DNA of 6,167 nucleotides from Deltaproteobacteria bacterium (lineage in GTDB: Bacteria; Myxococcota_A; Polyangia; HGW-17). Where the stretch lies: NCBI GenBank assembly GCA_003249585.1, contig QKIM01000254.1:1-6167 (forward strand), in the 5' to 3' direction. A program made the translations under genes and the position numbers. The notes beneath the pieces were generated by a model that was given only the letters and a program-made list of their open reading frames with translations, was not told the DNA's origin and did not search any database. Below, piece after piece: positions 1 through 5,820 of this stretch. Every line of letters begins with the position of its first letter. Within the stretch, counting starts at the first letter, position 1.

Positions 1-1110
1 ATTCTCACTTTTACAGGGCTTGCCTTCCTGCTGGCGTGCGAGCCGAAACCCCCGACACCACCAAAGAAAATTGAAGATCCCCAGAAGGATGAGCCTGTCA
101 AGGTCGAAGACTTCGACAAGGTGAAGAAGAAGGGCGACCCGCCGGCGCTCCCCGCCTGGGCCAAGATGCCCGTGCAGTCAAGCTCGACCGCCAAGATCGA
201 CCCCAAGGTCAAGACCCTGAGCCTCGCCATCGACGAGGGCCTGCGCGTCAAGATCAAGCCCCCCTACACAATTTATCAGACGGGCGGGCTGCTTGACACG
301 GCCGCCGGCGTCATGATGCCCGTGCGTGTTGAGAAAAAGGAATTCTGGTTCAACGGCACGCTGGACATGTTCCAGGTGAGCGTGAAGCTCGGCGGTGGCG
401 CCAACGTCTACGACAAGCCCAAGGGCGTCGTGGTCGGCTTCGTCTCCTCCCCCATCGAGGTCATGATCAAGAAGATCAACGGTGAATGGGCCGAGATCAG
501 CCACGAGATGCACGCCAACTGCTCCCCCATCTACCTCAAGGGCTGGGTACACAAGAAGTACCTCCTTGGGAAGATGAAGTCTGGCGTGGCCTACCCCTGG
601 CGCTTCAGCAAGAAGCTCCCCACGCGGCAGCTCAACACCGACGCCCCCCTCTTCGAGGTGTACGGCCGTTCCCGCGGCGGTGACTTCGTCCTCCAGCTGC
701 CCCTGTGCAACGACACCTCCCAGGTCCTCCTGGTGAACAAGGAAGTCCGCAGCGCCAAGGGCCGCACCCGTGTCTTCTTCAAACCCACCAAGGACGCCCC
801 CTTCGCCATCCTCGGTTACATGCGTGCCGACATCGCCCAGGGCGCCACCCACGGCACATGTACCTGCAAGGCCTCCCTGCCCAGCGCGCACACCTATGGC
901 ACCAGCTCCATCGAGAAGGATTACCAGATCCGCACGGATCTGCCCCTCTACCTCACGCCCGACGCCAGCACCAAACCCGTGGGCGTTATTCACAAGGGTG
1001 GTGTGCAGAAGGTGAGCCAGTACTACAAGAACACCAAGTTCGCGGTCATCGAGATTGAGTACGGCCTTACGCTCTACGCTCCCTACCACGCCGACTACTT
1101 CTTCCCCTAG
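1..1110 (+). CDS. Lipoprotein with SH3-like segments, 5' end cut by the window
   Basis: The reading frame is open from the first base, so the true start lies upstream; a GTG at 121 is in frame but too late. The visible N-terminus is the end of a type II signal peptide: a hydrophobic run ending in lipobox LLAC, with the acylated Cys at codon 13, then a Pro/Lys/Glu-rich linker to about codon 45. The 369 visible residues contain no catalytic motif I recognise. Codons about 134-188 look like a bacterial SH3 domain (NVYDKP opening, a central W at 163 in GEWAEI, closing GWVHKKYL). Codons about 313-369 look like a second, more divergent one (LYLTPDAS opening, then VGVIHKGG). Four other Cys sit at codons 174, 236, 287 and 289. 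Such domains usually bind peptide or wall components in the envelope; that role is inference. The lipoprotein call is firm, the fold call moderate. Third codon positions are strongly C/G-biased, more than in the genes downstream. Confidence 0.85.
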   Translation: MLTFTGLAFLLACEPKPPTPPKKIEDPQKDEPVKVEDFDKVKKKGDPPALPAWAKMPVQSSSTAKIDPKVKTLSLAIDEGLRVKIKPPYTIYQTGGLLDTAAGVMMPVRVEKKEFWFNGTLDMFQVSVKLGGGANVYDKPKGVVVGFVSSPIEVMIKKINGEWAEISHEMHANCSPIYLKGWVHKKYLLGKMKSGVAYPWRFSKKLPTRQLNTDAPLFEVYGRSRGGDFVLQLPLCNDTSQVLLVNKEVRSAKGRTRVFFKPTKDAPFAILGYMRADIAQGATHGTCTCKASLPSAHTYGTSSIEKDYQIRTDLPLYLTPDASTKPVGVIHKGGVQKVSQYYKNTKFAVIEIEYGLTLYAPYHADYFFP

Positions 1111-1121
1111 ACCATATCCTG

Positions 1122-1137
1122 CCACGCCGTTGCGTGG
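1122..1137 (+). other. Small hairpin between the SH3-like lipoprotein gene and miaA
   Basis: A perfect 6-bp inverted repeat, CCACGC and GCGTGG, with a CGTT loop sits 11 bases after the upstream stop codon. No T-run follows (next bases ACCAAATCC), so it is not a typical intrinsic terminator. It could protect the upstream mRNA end or weakly separate two genes that are otherwise close enough to be cotranscribed. Confidence 0.3.
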
Positions 1138-1150
1138 ACCAAATCCCCTC

Positions 1151-2062
1151 ATGAACCCACCCCTCATCGTCATCGCCGGTCCGACCGCCGCGGGGAAGAC
1201 CGCCGCGGCCATCGGCGTGGCCTTGGCGCTGGGCGGCGAGATCATCAGCGCCGACTCCGTGCAGGTATATCGGCGGCTCGATATCGGCAGCGCCAAACCC
1301 ACGCCAGAAGAGCTCAAGACGGTACCCCATCATCTCATCGACGTGGTGGAACCCGATGAACCCTTCTCTGGGGGGACCTTTCAGTCCCTCGCCCGCGAGG
1401 TTGTCCTCGACCTCGAGCGGCGCGGGAAGCCTGTGGTGGTCTGTGGCGGGACAGGGCTGTACATTCGGGCGCTCGTGTGGGGACTCTTCCCCGGTCCTGC
1501 TGCGGATCCGGCGCTACGGAGCGATCTGGAGCGTATGGAGGACGAGCACCCTGGGATGTTGCATGCGCGACTCTTGCAACGGGATCAGCATGCCGCGGCG
1601 AGGCTCCATCCCAACGACCGGGTGCGGCTGATTCGTGCACTCGAGGTACTGGAACTCACGGGAAAGACCATCACGGATCACCACCGGGAACATCAGGAGC
1701 AGGGGCCGTTTCGGGAGACGAGGACCTTCGTGGTCGATCCTCCCCGTGAGGTGCTCGAGGAGCGGATCCGCCGGCGCGCGGCGGTCATGATCGAGGCGGG
1801 GCTGGTGGAGGAGGTGCGAGGGTTGCTGGCCATGGGGTATGGTTCCGAGCTGCGGAGCCTTCAGTCCGTTGGGTACCGTCAGGGAGTGGAATACCTCACA
1901 ACCGGGGAGACTGCCGGTGTGGAACAGCTTACGGAGGCCGTCATCAGAGCCCATCTGAAGTATGTGAAACAGCAGCGGACCTGGTTTGCTCGCGAGGGCA
2001 TCCACATCGGGACCGGGGATGGACTGCCCATGGACGAGCTCCGCACACTCTTCGGCCTCTGA
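1151..2062 (+). CDS. miaA: tRNA dimethylallyltransferase MiaA
   Basis: MiaA transfers a dimethylallyl group from dimethylallyl diphosphate to N6 of A37, next to the anticodon, in tRNAs reading UNN codons; it is cytosolic and supports reading-frame accuracy. The 303 residues match the usual family length (about 300-315). Visible family motifs are the P-loop GPTAAGKT at 10-17, DSVQVYR at 35-41 with the conserved Asp35, DIGSAKP at 44-50, GGTGLY at 99-104, NDRVRLIRALEV at 155-166, QSVGYRQ at 238-244 and QRTWF near 275-279. ATG 1151 is chosen because it puts the P-loop about ten residues from the N-terminus, as in the family; a TTG at 1055 would overlap the preceding gene. No clear Shine-Dalgarno precedes it (GGACCAAATCCCCTC). 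One deviation: the usual TRxYAKRQ segment before TWF reads LKYVKQQR here. Cotranscription with the upstream lipoprotein gene is possible. Confidence 0.97.
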   Translation: MNPPLIVIAGPTAAGKTAAAIGVALALGGEIISADSVQVYRRLDIGSAKPTPEELKTVPHHLIDVVEPDEPFSGGTFQSLAREVVLDLERRGKPVVVCGGTGLYIRALVWGLFPGPAADPALRSDLERMEDEHPGMLHARLLQRDQHAAARLHPNDRVRLIRALEVLELTGKTITDHHREHQEQGPFRETRTFVVDPPREVLEERIRRRAAVMIEAGLVEEVRGLLAMGYGSELRSLQSVGYRQGVEYLTTGETAGVEQLTEAVIRAHLKYVKQQRTWFAREGIHIGTGDGLPMDELRTLFGL

Positions 2063-2083
2063 ACTCCCGGAATCTTGAGGATC

Positions 2084-3268
2084 TCATCGGGCAGGGGGCG
2101 TCTTCGGCCGCAGGCAGGATGGGGGGTCTCCCATCGCACATCCGAGGGCGGCATACAGTGGTGCCAACGCTCTGTGGGCAGGCGTGGTGGAGAGAGCCTC
2201 TGAGGCGATCCGGCACAGCAGGGCGTTCTGCCCGCGTTCGCACCCGTTGCGCATCCGCGAGACCAGCCACCGTCGTTTGAGCGGATCGGTCAGGTGGGTG
2301 AGCACGTATTCGCCCAGGAGCAGGCAGCTCGCGTCCCGGCCGCGAACACAGGCCTCGAAGAGATAGTCTATGGTCCGGGTCTGCTCCGACCCCGTCACGG
2401 CATCGGCGTGGTAATGGAATCCAAGATACTCGCATGCCTCCGGGGCGCCGGAATAGCACGCGCGCTTGAGGAGGGTCAGAGGGCGTGGACCTGATCTCCC
2501 ACGGCTCTCTTGCATGAGCAATTTTCCCAGGGCACCACAGGCTGGGGGGTGCTTCAGTTGACAGGCCCTGCCCAGGAGCTCCTTCCGCCTCGCCATTGTA
2601 CTTCGGAGGGCGAGCTCCAGGCAGGCGGCCCCGCTCCCGTCGCTGCACGACCCTCGCAGGATCCGCAACGCCTCGGGCGCCGAGGCCGGCGTTCCCAGCT
2701 GCCACAGCGCGAGTGAGACGCAGGAGTCCTGATCCCCGAGCCGGCACCCCCTCCTCAGGGCTGGCTCCCTGGATCTCCCAGGGGGAAAGGAGAGGGCGGC
2801 GCCGGGGCATGCACGACCGAACCCTCCCAGGCAGGCCTTGCGAAAGAGCGCGTCACGATCGAACCGCCCCCCACTGTGCATCGCGAGGTGGTAGCATGCG
2901 CGTGGCCGCTCGTCGGCGCAGGCACGAACCAGAAGCGGGATCGCCTCGACGGGGTTCTTTTTCAGAGGGCCCTTCCCCAGGAGCCACACGCCGAGCAGCT
3001 CGCAGGCCCGGGCGTCCTTCTGCCAGAGGCACAGCTGGCGCAGGCGTTGTCCTGCCGCCTTGGTATCTCTGCGAAGCCCTCCCGTTCCTGTCGCGAGGGC
3101 GCGAGCGTACTCCAGGCAACGGGTCGAACGTCCACCGCTTCTCAGACACACCCGCTTCGCGTAGGCTCCATCCGGCTCTCCCGGCCGGCGGGGCGGGGGA
3201 TCGGAGGAGCGGGTCGGTGCGGAACAGCCGAGGGAAAAGAAGAGAAGCCAGATGGTGCGCAGGATCAT
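2084..3268 (-). CDS. Sel1/Hcp-like repeat lipoprotein with eleven Cys pairs
   Basis: A 394-residue predicted lipoprotein. Residues 1-15 form a short type II signal peptide (Arg4, hydrophobic WLLFFSL, then G-C with Cys15 acylated), followed by a Pro-rich linker to about 34. The rest is helical-hairpin repeats of the Sel1/Hcp type. Each carries a Cys pair: 41/51, 80/89, 117/125, 146/154, 175/183, 208/216, 236/244, 271/279, 307/315, 343/352 and 377/385. Eight pairs are exactly C-x7-C, the spacing that forms one disulfide per hairpin in Helicobacter Hcp proteins. Typical units read LFRKACLGG or LLKRACYSG followed by a second Cys eight residues on. Such solenoids bind proteins or peptides; no ligand can be named. 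The start is uncertain: ATG at 3286 and 3304 are also in frame, but 3268 gives the most compact signal peptide and has GGATGG just upstream. The gene is convergent with miaA and divergent from the cysteine-rich propeller gene. Confidence 0.85.
   Translation of the reverse strand: MILRTIWLLFFSLGCSAPTRSSDPPPRRPGEPDGAYAKRVCLRSGGRSTRCLEYARALATGTGGLRRDTKAAGQRLRQLCLWQKDARACELLGVWLLGKGPLKKNPVEAIPLLVRACADERPRACYHLAMHSGGRFDRDALFRKACLGGFGRACPGAALSFPPGRSREPALRRGCRLGDQDSCVSLALWQLGTPASAPEALRILRGSCSDGSGAACLELALRSTMARRKELLGRACQLKHPPACGALGKLLMQESRGRSGPRPLTLLKRACYSGAPEACEYLGFHYHADAVTGSEQTRTIDYLFEACVRGRDASCLLLGEYVLTHLTDPLKRRWLVSRMRNGCERGQNALLCRIASEALSTTPAHRALAPLYAALGCAMGDPPSCLRPKTPPAR
2114..3148 (-). repeat. 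Eleven C-x7-9-C helical-hairpin repeats (protein level)
   Basis: This segment encodes the Cys-paired solenoid of the Sel1/Hcp-like lipoprotein. Pair-to-pair spacing runs from 28 to 39 residues, mostly 29-36, consistent with one alpha/alpha hairpin per pair. The first (x9) and the second and tenth (x8) pairs deviate slightly from x7. The repeats are diverged at the DNA level, so this is an old protein repeat and not a recent tandem duplication. Confidence 0.8.
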
Positions 3269-3365
3269 TTTCCATCCATACCACATGCTGGAAAATCTGC
3301 CCATGGGCTTGCGAAGAGGCCACGTTCATGTAACCTTGGAGCGGGACACCACCTGGAGGTGTATA
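3269..3365. promoter_or_regulatory. Divergent intergenic region between two Cys-rich lipoprotein genes
   Basis: These 97 bp must hold the start signals for both divergent genes if neither is read from further upstream. I see no convincing -35/-10 pair on either strand. Visible elements are a perfect 10-bp palindrome GCCCATGGGC at 3299-3308, a possible operator or chance, and a 5-bp inverted repeat ACACC/GGTGT at 3346-3350 and 3358-3362 that overlaps the ribosome binding site of the plus-strand gene. If the leftward gene instead starts at 3304, the region shrinks to 61 bp and the palindrome overlaps that start codon. Confidence 0.4.
3355..3360 (+). promoter_or_regulatory. Ribosome binding site that fixes the GTG start at 3366
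   Basis: GGAGGT is a full Shine-Dalgarno core five bases before GTG 3366. It decides the start of the large lipoprotein gene: the frame is open further upstream to 3252, but only the GTG start puts a normal lipoprotein signal peptide at the N-terminus. Confidence 0.8.
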
Positions 3366-5663
3366 GTGAAGCAATTTCTGATTTTCGTTCTGGCTCTCAT
3401 CCTGTTCGCATCCTGCGACGACTCGAAGAAGGACTCCCTCTGCGGGAACGGTGCCGTGGACTCCGGCGAGGAGTGCGATGCCACGAACCTCGGCGGGTAC
3501 TATTGCGATATGCTGGGCTTCTATGGCGGCACCCTCGGGTGCACGCGGGACTGCCTGCTGGATCTGGACGGGTGCAGGGAACAGGGGAGCTGTGGTGACG
3601 GGATCATCCAGGAGGACTTCGAGATCTGTGATGCCTCCGAGCTGCCTGTCCTTACCTGTGACGAGCTCGGTTACGGAGAGGGGGCGCTCTCCTGCAATGC
3701 GAACTGCCATTACAATCTTGCAGAATGTACAGGATCGGCCACCTGCGGTGACACCGTCATCCAGACCAATGAACAGTGCGACGGGACGAACCTCGGAGGG
3801 TACACATGCGGTGATCTCGCCGGGTTTGTCGGCGGGGAACTGGGGTGTGGCGCAGACTGTCTTTTCAACACACGTTTCTGCTATCGGGAGGTCCTGTGCG
3901 GTGACGGACTCATCCGCGGGGACGAGCAATGCGACGGGCAGAACATCTCGGGCAAGGATTGTGCCGACTTCGGGTACGACGGCGGTGTGTTGGCGTGCGG
4001 GGACGACTGCCGCTATGACTTTTCGGGGTGCATCGGCGATGTCCTCTGCGGAGATGAGCAGCGTAACGGCGAGGAGGAATGTGATGGAGTGGATCTCGGG
4101 GGAGCCAGTTGTCTTTCCCTGGGGTATCACGGCGGGGAGCTTGCGTGCACCGACGATTGTAAGCGGGATCTTTCGTCCTGTCTCTCCTACGGGAGGTGTG
4201 GAGATGGCGAAATCCAGGTCGGAGAAGAGCTGTGCGACGGAGAGAATCTCGGGTCGGAGACCTGTCAGACGCAGGGATACTACTCCGGGGAGCTCCTGTG
4301 TTCCTTCGACTGCAAAGTCCTGGAAGATGTCTACTGCGACGGGTTCTGTGGAGACGCCATCAGGGACGAAGAATATGGCGAGGCCTGTGACTATCTTGAT
4401 TTCGGGGAACTGAGCACGCTCGGTATGGGGTGCTGGTTCTCCGAGCTCTCATGTGACGCCTCCTGTCAGGCCAGCCTCACTGGGGACTGCACCAACGTGC
4501 TCCTTTTTCAAACCGTGCAGGATGACCGGGTCACTGGGTTGGTGGAGGATCGCTTCGGTTCGACCTTCGTAGCCGGTATTACGGCGGGGAGCATGAACGG
4601 GGCGGCATCCAGCGGTGGCCTGGACGGCTGGGTCGCCAAGGTGAACAAGGTGGGGGGGACCACATGGATGACGCAGTTCGGAGGAGCATTGAACGACATG
4701 GTGCAGACAGCCGTGCTCGGTCCCGATGACGGTGTCTTCCTCGCCGGGGGGACCGAAGGTGCCCTCGGATCCTCGAGCGCCGGTGGCGTCGACGCCTTCG
4801 TGTCCCTGGTCTCCAGCGACGGCTCTGTCCTGTGGACATTGCAGTTCGGCACCGCAGGCTCGGATGAGATTTTGGATGCGGTCAGTGATGCCCTTGGCAA
4901 CATCTATGTCGTTGGAACCACGGATGGGGATCTGGCAGGCGCCATGGGCGGCGTCGACGCGTTCATCGCCAAGGTTTCTCCCGGTGGGAGCCTTTTGTGG
5001 ACGACCCAGTGGGGGACGTCCGCCGATGATCGAGCCCTCGGGGTGACCATGGACGCCTCCGGCAATATCCTCGTCACAGGGGGGACCTCGGGTGATCTCG
5101 AGGGGGTTGGAGCTGGCGGCGAGGATGGGTTTGTCACGCGCCTTGACGGAGCGGGACAGCTTCTCTGGTCCGTGCAGCTGGGGTCACCTGCAGACGATCT
5201 GGTCCGTACCGCGGTTTCCGACGGAGCCGATGGGTGGTACATCGTTGGCGAGACTGGCGGCTCACTGGGTGATGGTTCCTGGGCTGGCGGGCGAGACGGA
5301 TTTCTAGCCTCCCTTGGAAGCGACGGAAGCCTGAGCTGGTCGTCACAGTTTGGCAACGACCTGGATCAGTCCGTTGTCGGAGTCAGGCTCGCGGACCAGG
5401 GCATTGTTGTAGTGGGGACCACGGAGGGGGCCCTTGATGGGAGTGGGTTTGGTGGAGAGGATGTCTTTATGCTTATCTACGATGCTGCTGGGGTTGAAGT
5501 CGGCTCGAATCAGGAAGGCACGGCTTTCAATGATCGGGCGACGGCGATGCTCATCAGCGCAAACGGGTTCGTGTTCGCCGGAGGCTTTACACTCGGCCGC
5601 TTCGGTTCCCTGAATGCGGCGGAGAGCGAAGAGGCCATGATCCTGTATATCCCCTGGCCATAG
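3366..5663 (+). CDS. Lipoprotein with seven six-Cys repeats and a seven-bladed beta-propeller
   Basis: A 765-residue predicted lipoprotein in three parts. Residues 1-17 are a type II signal peptide (Lys2, hydrophobic core, lipobox FAS-C, Cys17 acylated, Asp18 and Asp19 following). Residues 26-375 are seven repeats of about 50 residues, each with six Cys, of the form CGDG...E.CDG.NLGG..C..LGY.GG.L.C..DC....C; these resemble cysteine-rich repeats common in myxobacterial and related surface proteins. Residues about 377-765 are SBBP-type propeller repeats with a GG-x-D-[AG]-F motif every 55-57 residues (417, 473, 528, 584, 641, 696) plus LW..QFG and G..YVVG.T.G strands. The seventh blade seems split between the C-terminal tail and residues 377-415. 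No catalytic motif is visible; extracytoplasmic ligand or partner binding is inference. The GTG start rests on the strong ribosome binding site and the signal peptide. In E. coli, Asp-Asp after the lipid Cys favours inner-membrane retention, but that rule may not hold here. Confidence 0.9.
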   Translation: MKQFLIFVLALILFASCDDSKKDSLCGNGAVDSGEECDATNLGGYYCDMLGFYGGTLGCTRDCLLDLDGCREQGSCGDGIIQEDFEICDASELPVLTCDELGYGEGALSCNANCHYNLAECTGSATCGDTVIQTNEQCDGTNLGGYTCGDLAGFVGGELGCGADCLFNTRFCYREVLCGDGLIRGDEQCDGQNISGKDCADFGYDGGVLACGDDCRYDFSGCIGDVLCGDEQRNGEEECDGVDLGGASCLSLGYHGGELACTDDCKRDLSSCLSYGRCGDGEIQVGEELCDGENLGSETCQTQGYYSGELLCSFDCKVLEDVYCDGFCGDAIRDEEYGEACDYLDFGELSTLGMGCWFSELSCDASCQASLTGDCTNVLLFQTVQDDRVTGLVEDRFGSTFVAGITAGSMNGAASSGGLDGWVAKVNKVGGTTWMTQFGGALNDMVQTAVLGPDDGVFLAGGTEGALGSSSAGGVDAFVSLVSSDGSVLWTLQFGTAGSDEILDAVSDALGNIYVVGTTDGDLAGAMGGVDAFIAKVSPGGSLLWTTQWGTSADDRALGVTMDASGNILVTGGTSGDLEGVGAGGEDGFVTRLDGAGQLLWSVQLGSPADDLVRTAVSDGADGWYIVGETGGSLGDGSWAGGRDGFLASLGSDGSLSWSSQFGNDLDQSVVGVRLADQGIVVVGTTEGALDGSGFGGEDVFMLIYDAAGVEVGSNQEGTAFNDRATAMLISANGFVFAGGFTLGRFGSLNAAESEEAMILYIPWP
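3441..4490 (+). repeat. Seven tandem six-cysteine repeats (protein level)
   Basis: First Cys of each unit: residues 26, 76, 127, 178, 228, 278 and 328. Within units the Cys spacing is close to x10, x9, x11, x3, x6; for example unit 5 has Cys 228, 239, 249, 261, 265 and 272. Units 3 to 5 are the most regular. Unit 7 is the most diverged, with x12, x14 and x6 in its first three gaps. All 42 positions are intact, which suggests three disulfides per unit. Some DNA identity between units remains (the ACGAACCTCGG block recurs near 3484 and 3785). Confidence 0.85.
4494..5663 (+). repeat. Seven-blade SBBP-type beta-propeller repeats (protein level)
   Basis: Six complete units of 55-57 residues begin near residues 417, 472, 527, 583, 640 and 695. 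Each has GG-x-D then an aromatic, then LW (or a variant), an FG-like pair, an acidic DD-type stretch and a G.T.G.L close. The tail at 752-765 matches only the first half of a unit, and residues 377-415 match only the second half. Together they complete a seventh blade, the circular closure typical of propellers. The last full unit lacks the Trp and is the most diverged. Confidence 0.8.
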
Positions 5664-5722
5664 CGTTTCGCTTTCGCGAGGCGCTCCCGTGTTGACAAGG
5701 AACACGATGGCCCCCTTTTTTT
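5656..5722 (+). terminator. Predicted three-way-junction RNA structure with T7 tract
   Basis: Three perfectly nested stems fit together. An outer 6-bp stem pairs GGCCAT (5656-5661) with ATGGCC (5707-5712). Inside it are a 10-bp hairpin with two G-U pairs and a TTTC loop (5662-5685) and a 6-bp hairpin CGTGTT/AACACG with a 7-base loop (5688-5706). No unpaired bases lie between the outer stem and either hairpin, and only CC separates the hairpins. CCC and then seven T follow (5716-5722), as expected for an intrinsic terminator of the propeller lipoprotein gene, whose last codons and stop lie in the outer stem. A terminator is the best guess; a structured 3' end or a leader element of the next gene are alternatives. 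Confidence 0.5.
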
Positions 5723-5805
5723 CCACGCGATTCGTCCAATCCGATAGCGTCCCAGTCCCGTTCACGATACATTGGCAGCAGCCAGCCTGTCGCCGGCCGC
5801 TTATT

Positions 5806-5815
5806 GAGAAAGGGA
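5806..5815 (+). promoter_or_regulatory. Ribosome binding site of the downstream lipoprotein gene
   Basis: GAGAAAGGGA is a purine-rich Shine-Dalgarno-like stretch ending five bases before ATG 5821, supporting that start. The 83 bp between the T7 tract and this site show no convincing promoter hexamers. Confidence 0.6.
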
Positions 5816-5820
5816 CCACC

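Noticed and set aside
178..1317. 379-codon open frame on the minus strand
   Set aside because: It lies antisense to the SH3-like lipoprotein and the start of miaA. Its Gly/Val/Ala/Asp-rich, low-complexity composition is typical of the complement of a gene with C-ending codons, and no domain is visible.
2063..2083. Possible bidirectional terminator between miaA and the convergent gene
   Set aside because: The 21-bp gap has no strong inverted repeat and no T or A run. The only pairing found, CCCG with CGGG at 2066-2069 and 2088-2091, is too weak.
2596..3333. 245-codon open frame on the plus strand
   Set aside because: It is antisense to the Sel1/Hcp-like gene, Arg/Pro-rich and without a recognisable fold. 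The minus strand has the signal peptide and the regular Cys pairs.
2853..4130. 425-codon open frame on the minus strand across the divergent region
   Set aside because: It runs through two better-supported genes and the intergenic region. Its internal periodicity is just the complement of the six-Cys repeats.
3451..4413. 320-codon open frame on the plus strand inside the cysteine-rich region
   Set aside because: It is an out-of-frame reading of the six-Cys repeats, rich in Ser, Arg and Thr, and has no start signal.
5692..5697. TTGACA, a perfect -35 hexamer
   Set aside because: No -10-like sequence lies 16-18 bp downstream; that position is the C5-T7 tract. The hexamer is better explained as part of the second hairpin of the junction structure.
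5773..5787. TTGGCAGC...AGC resembling a sigma-54 promoter
   Set aside because: The GG and GC elements are 9 bases apart where 10 are required, and the TTGC element is absent.
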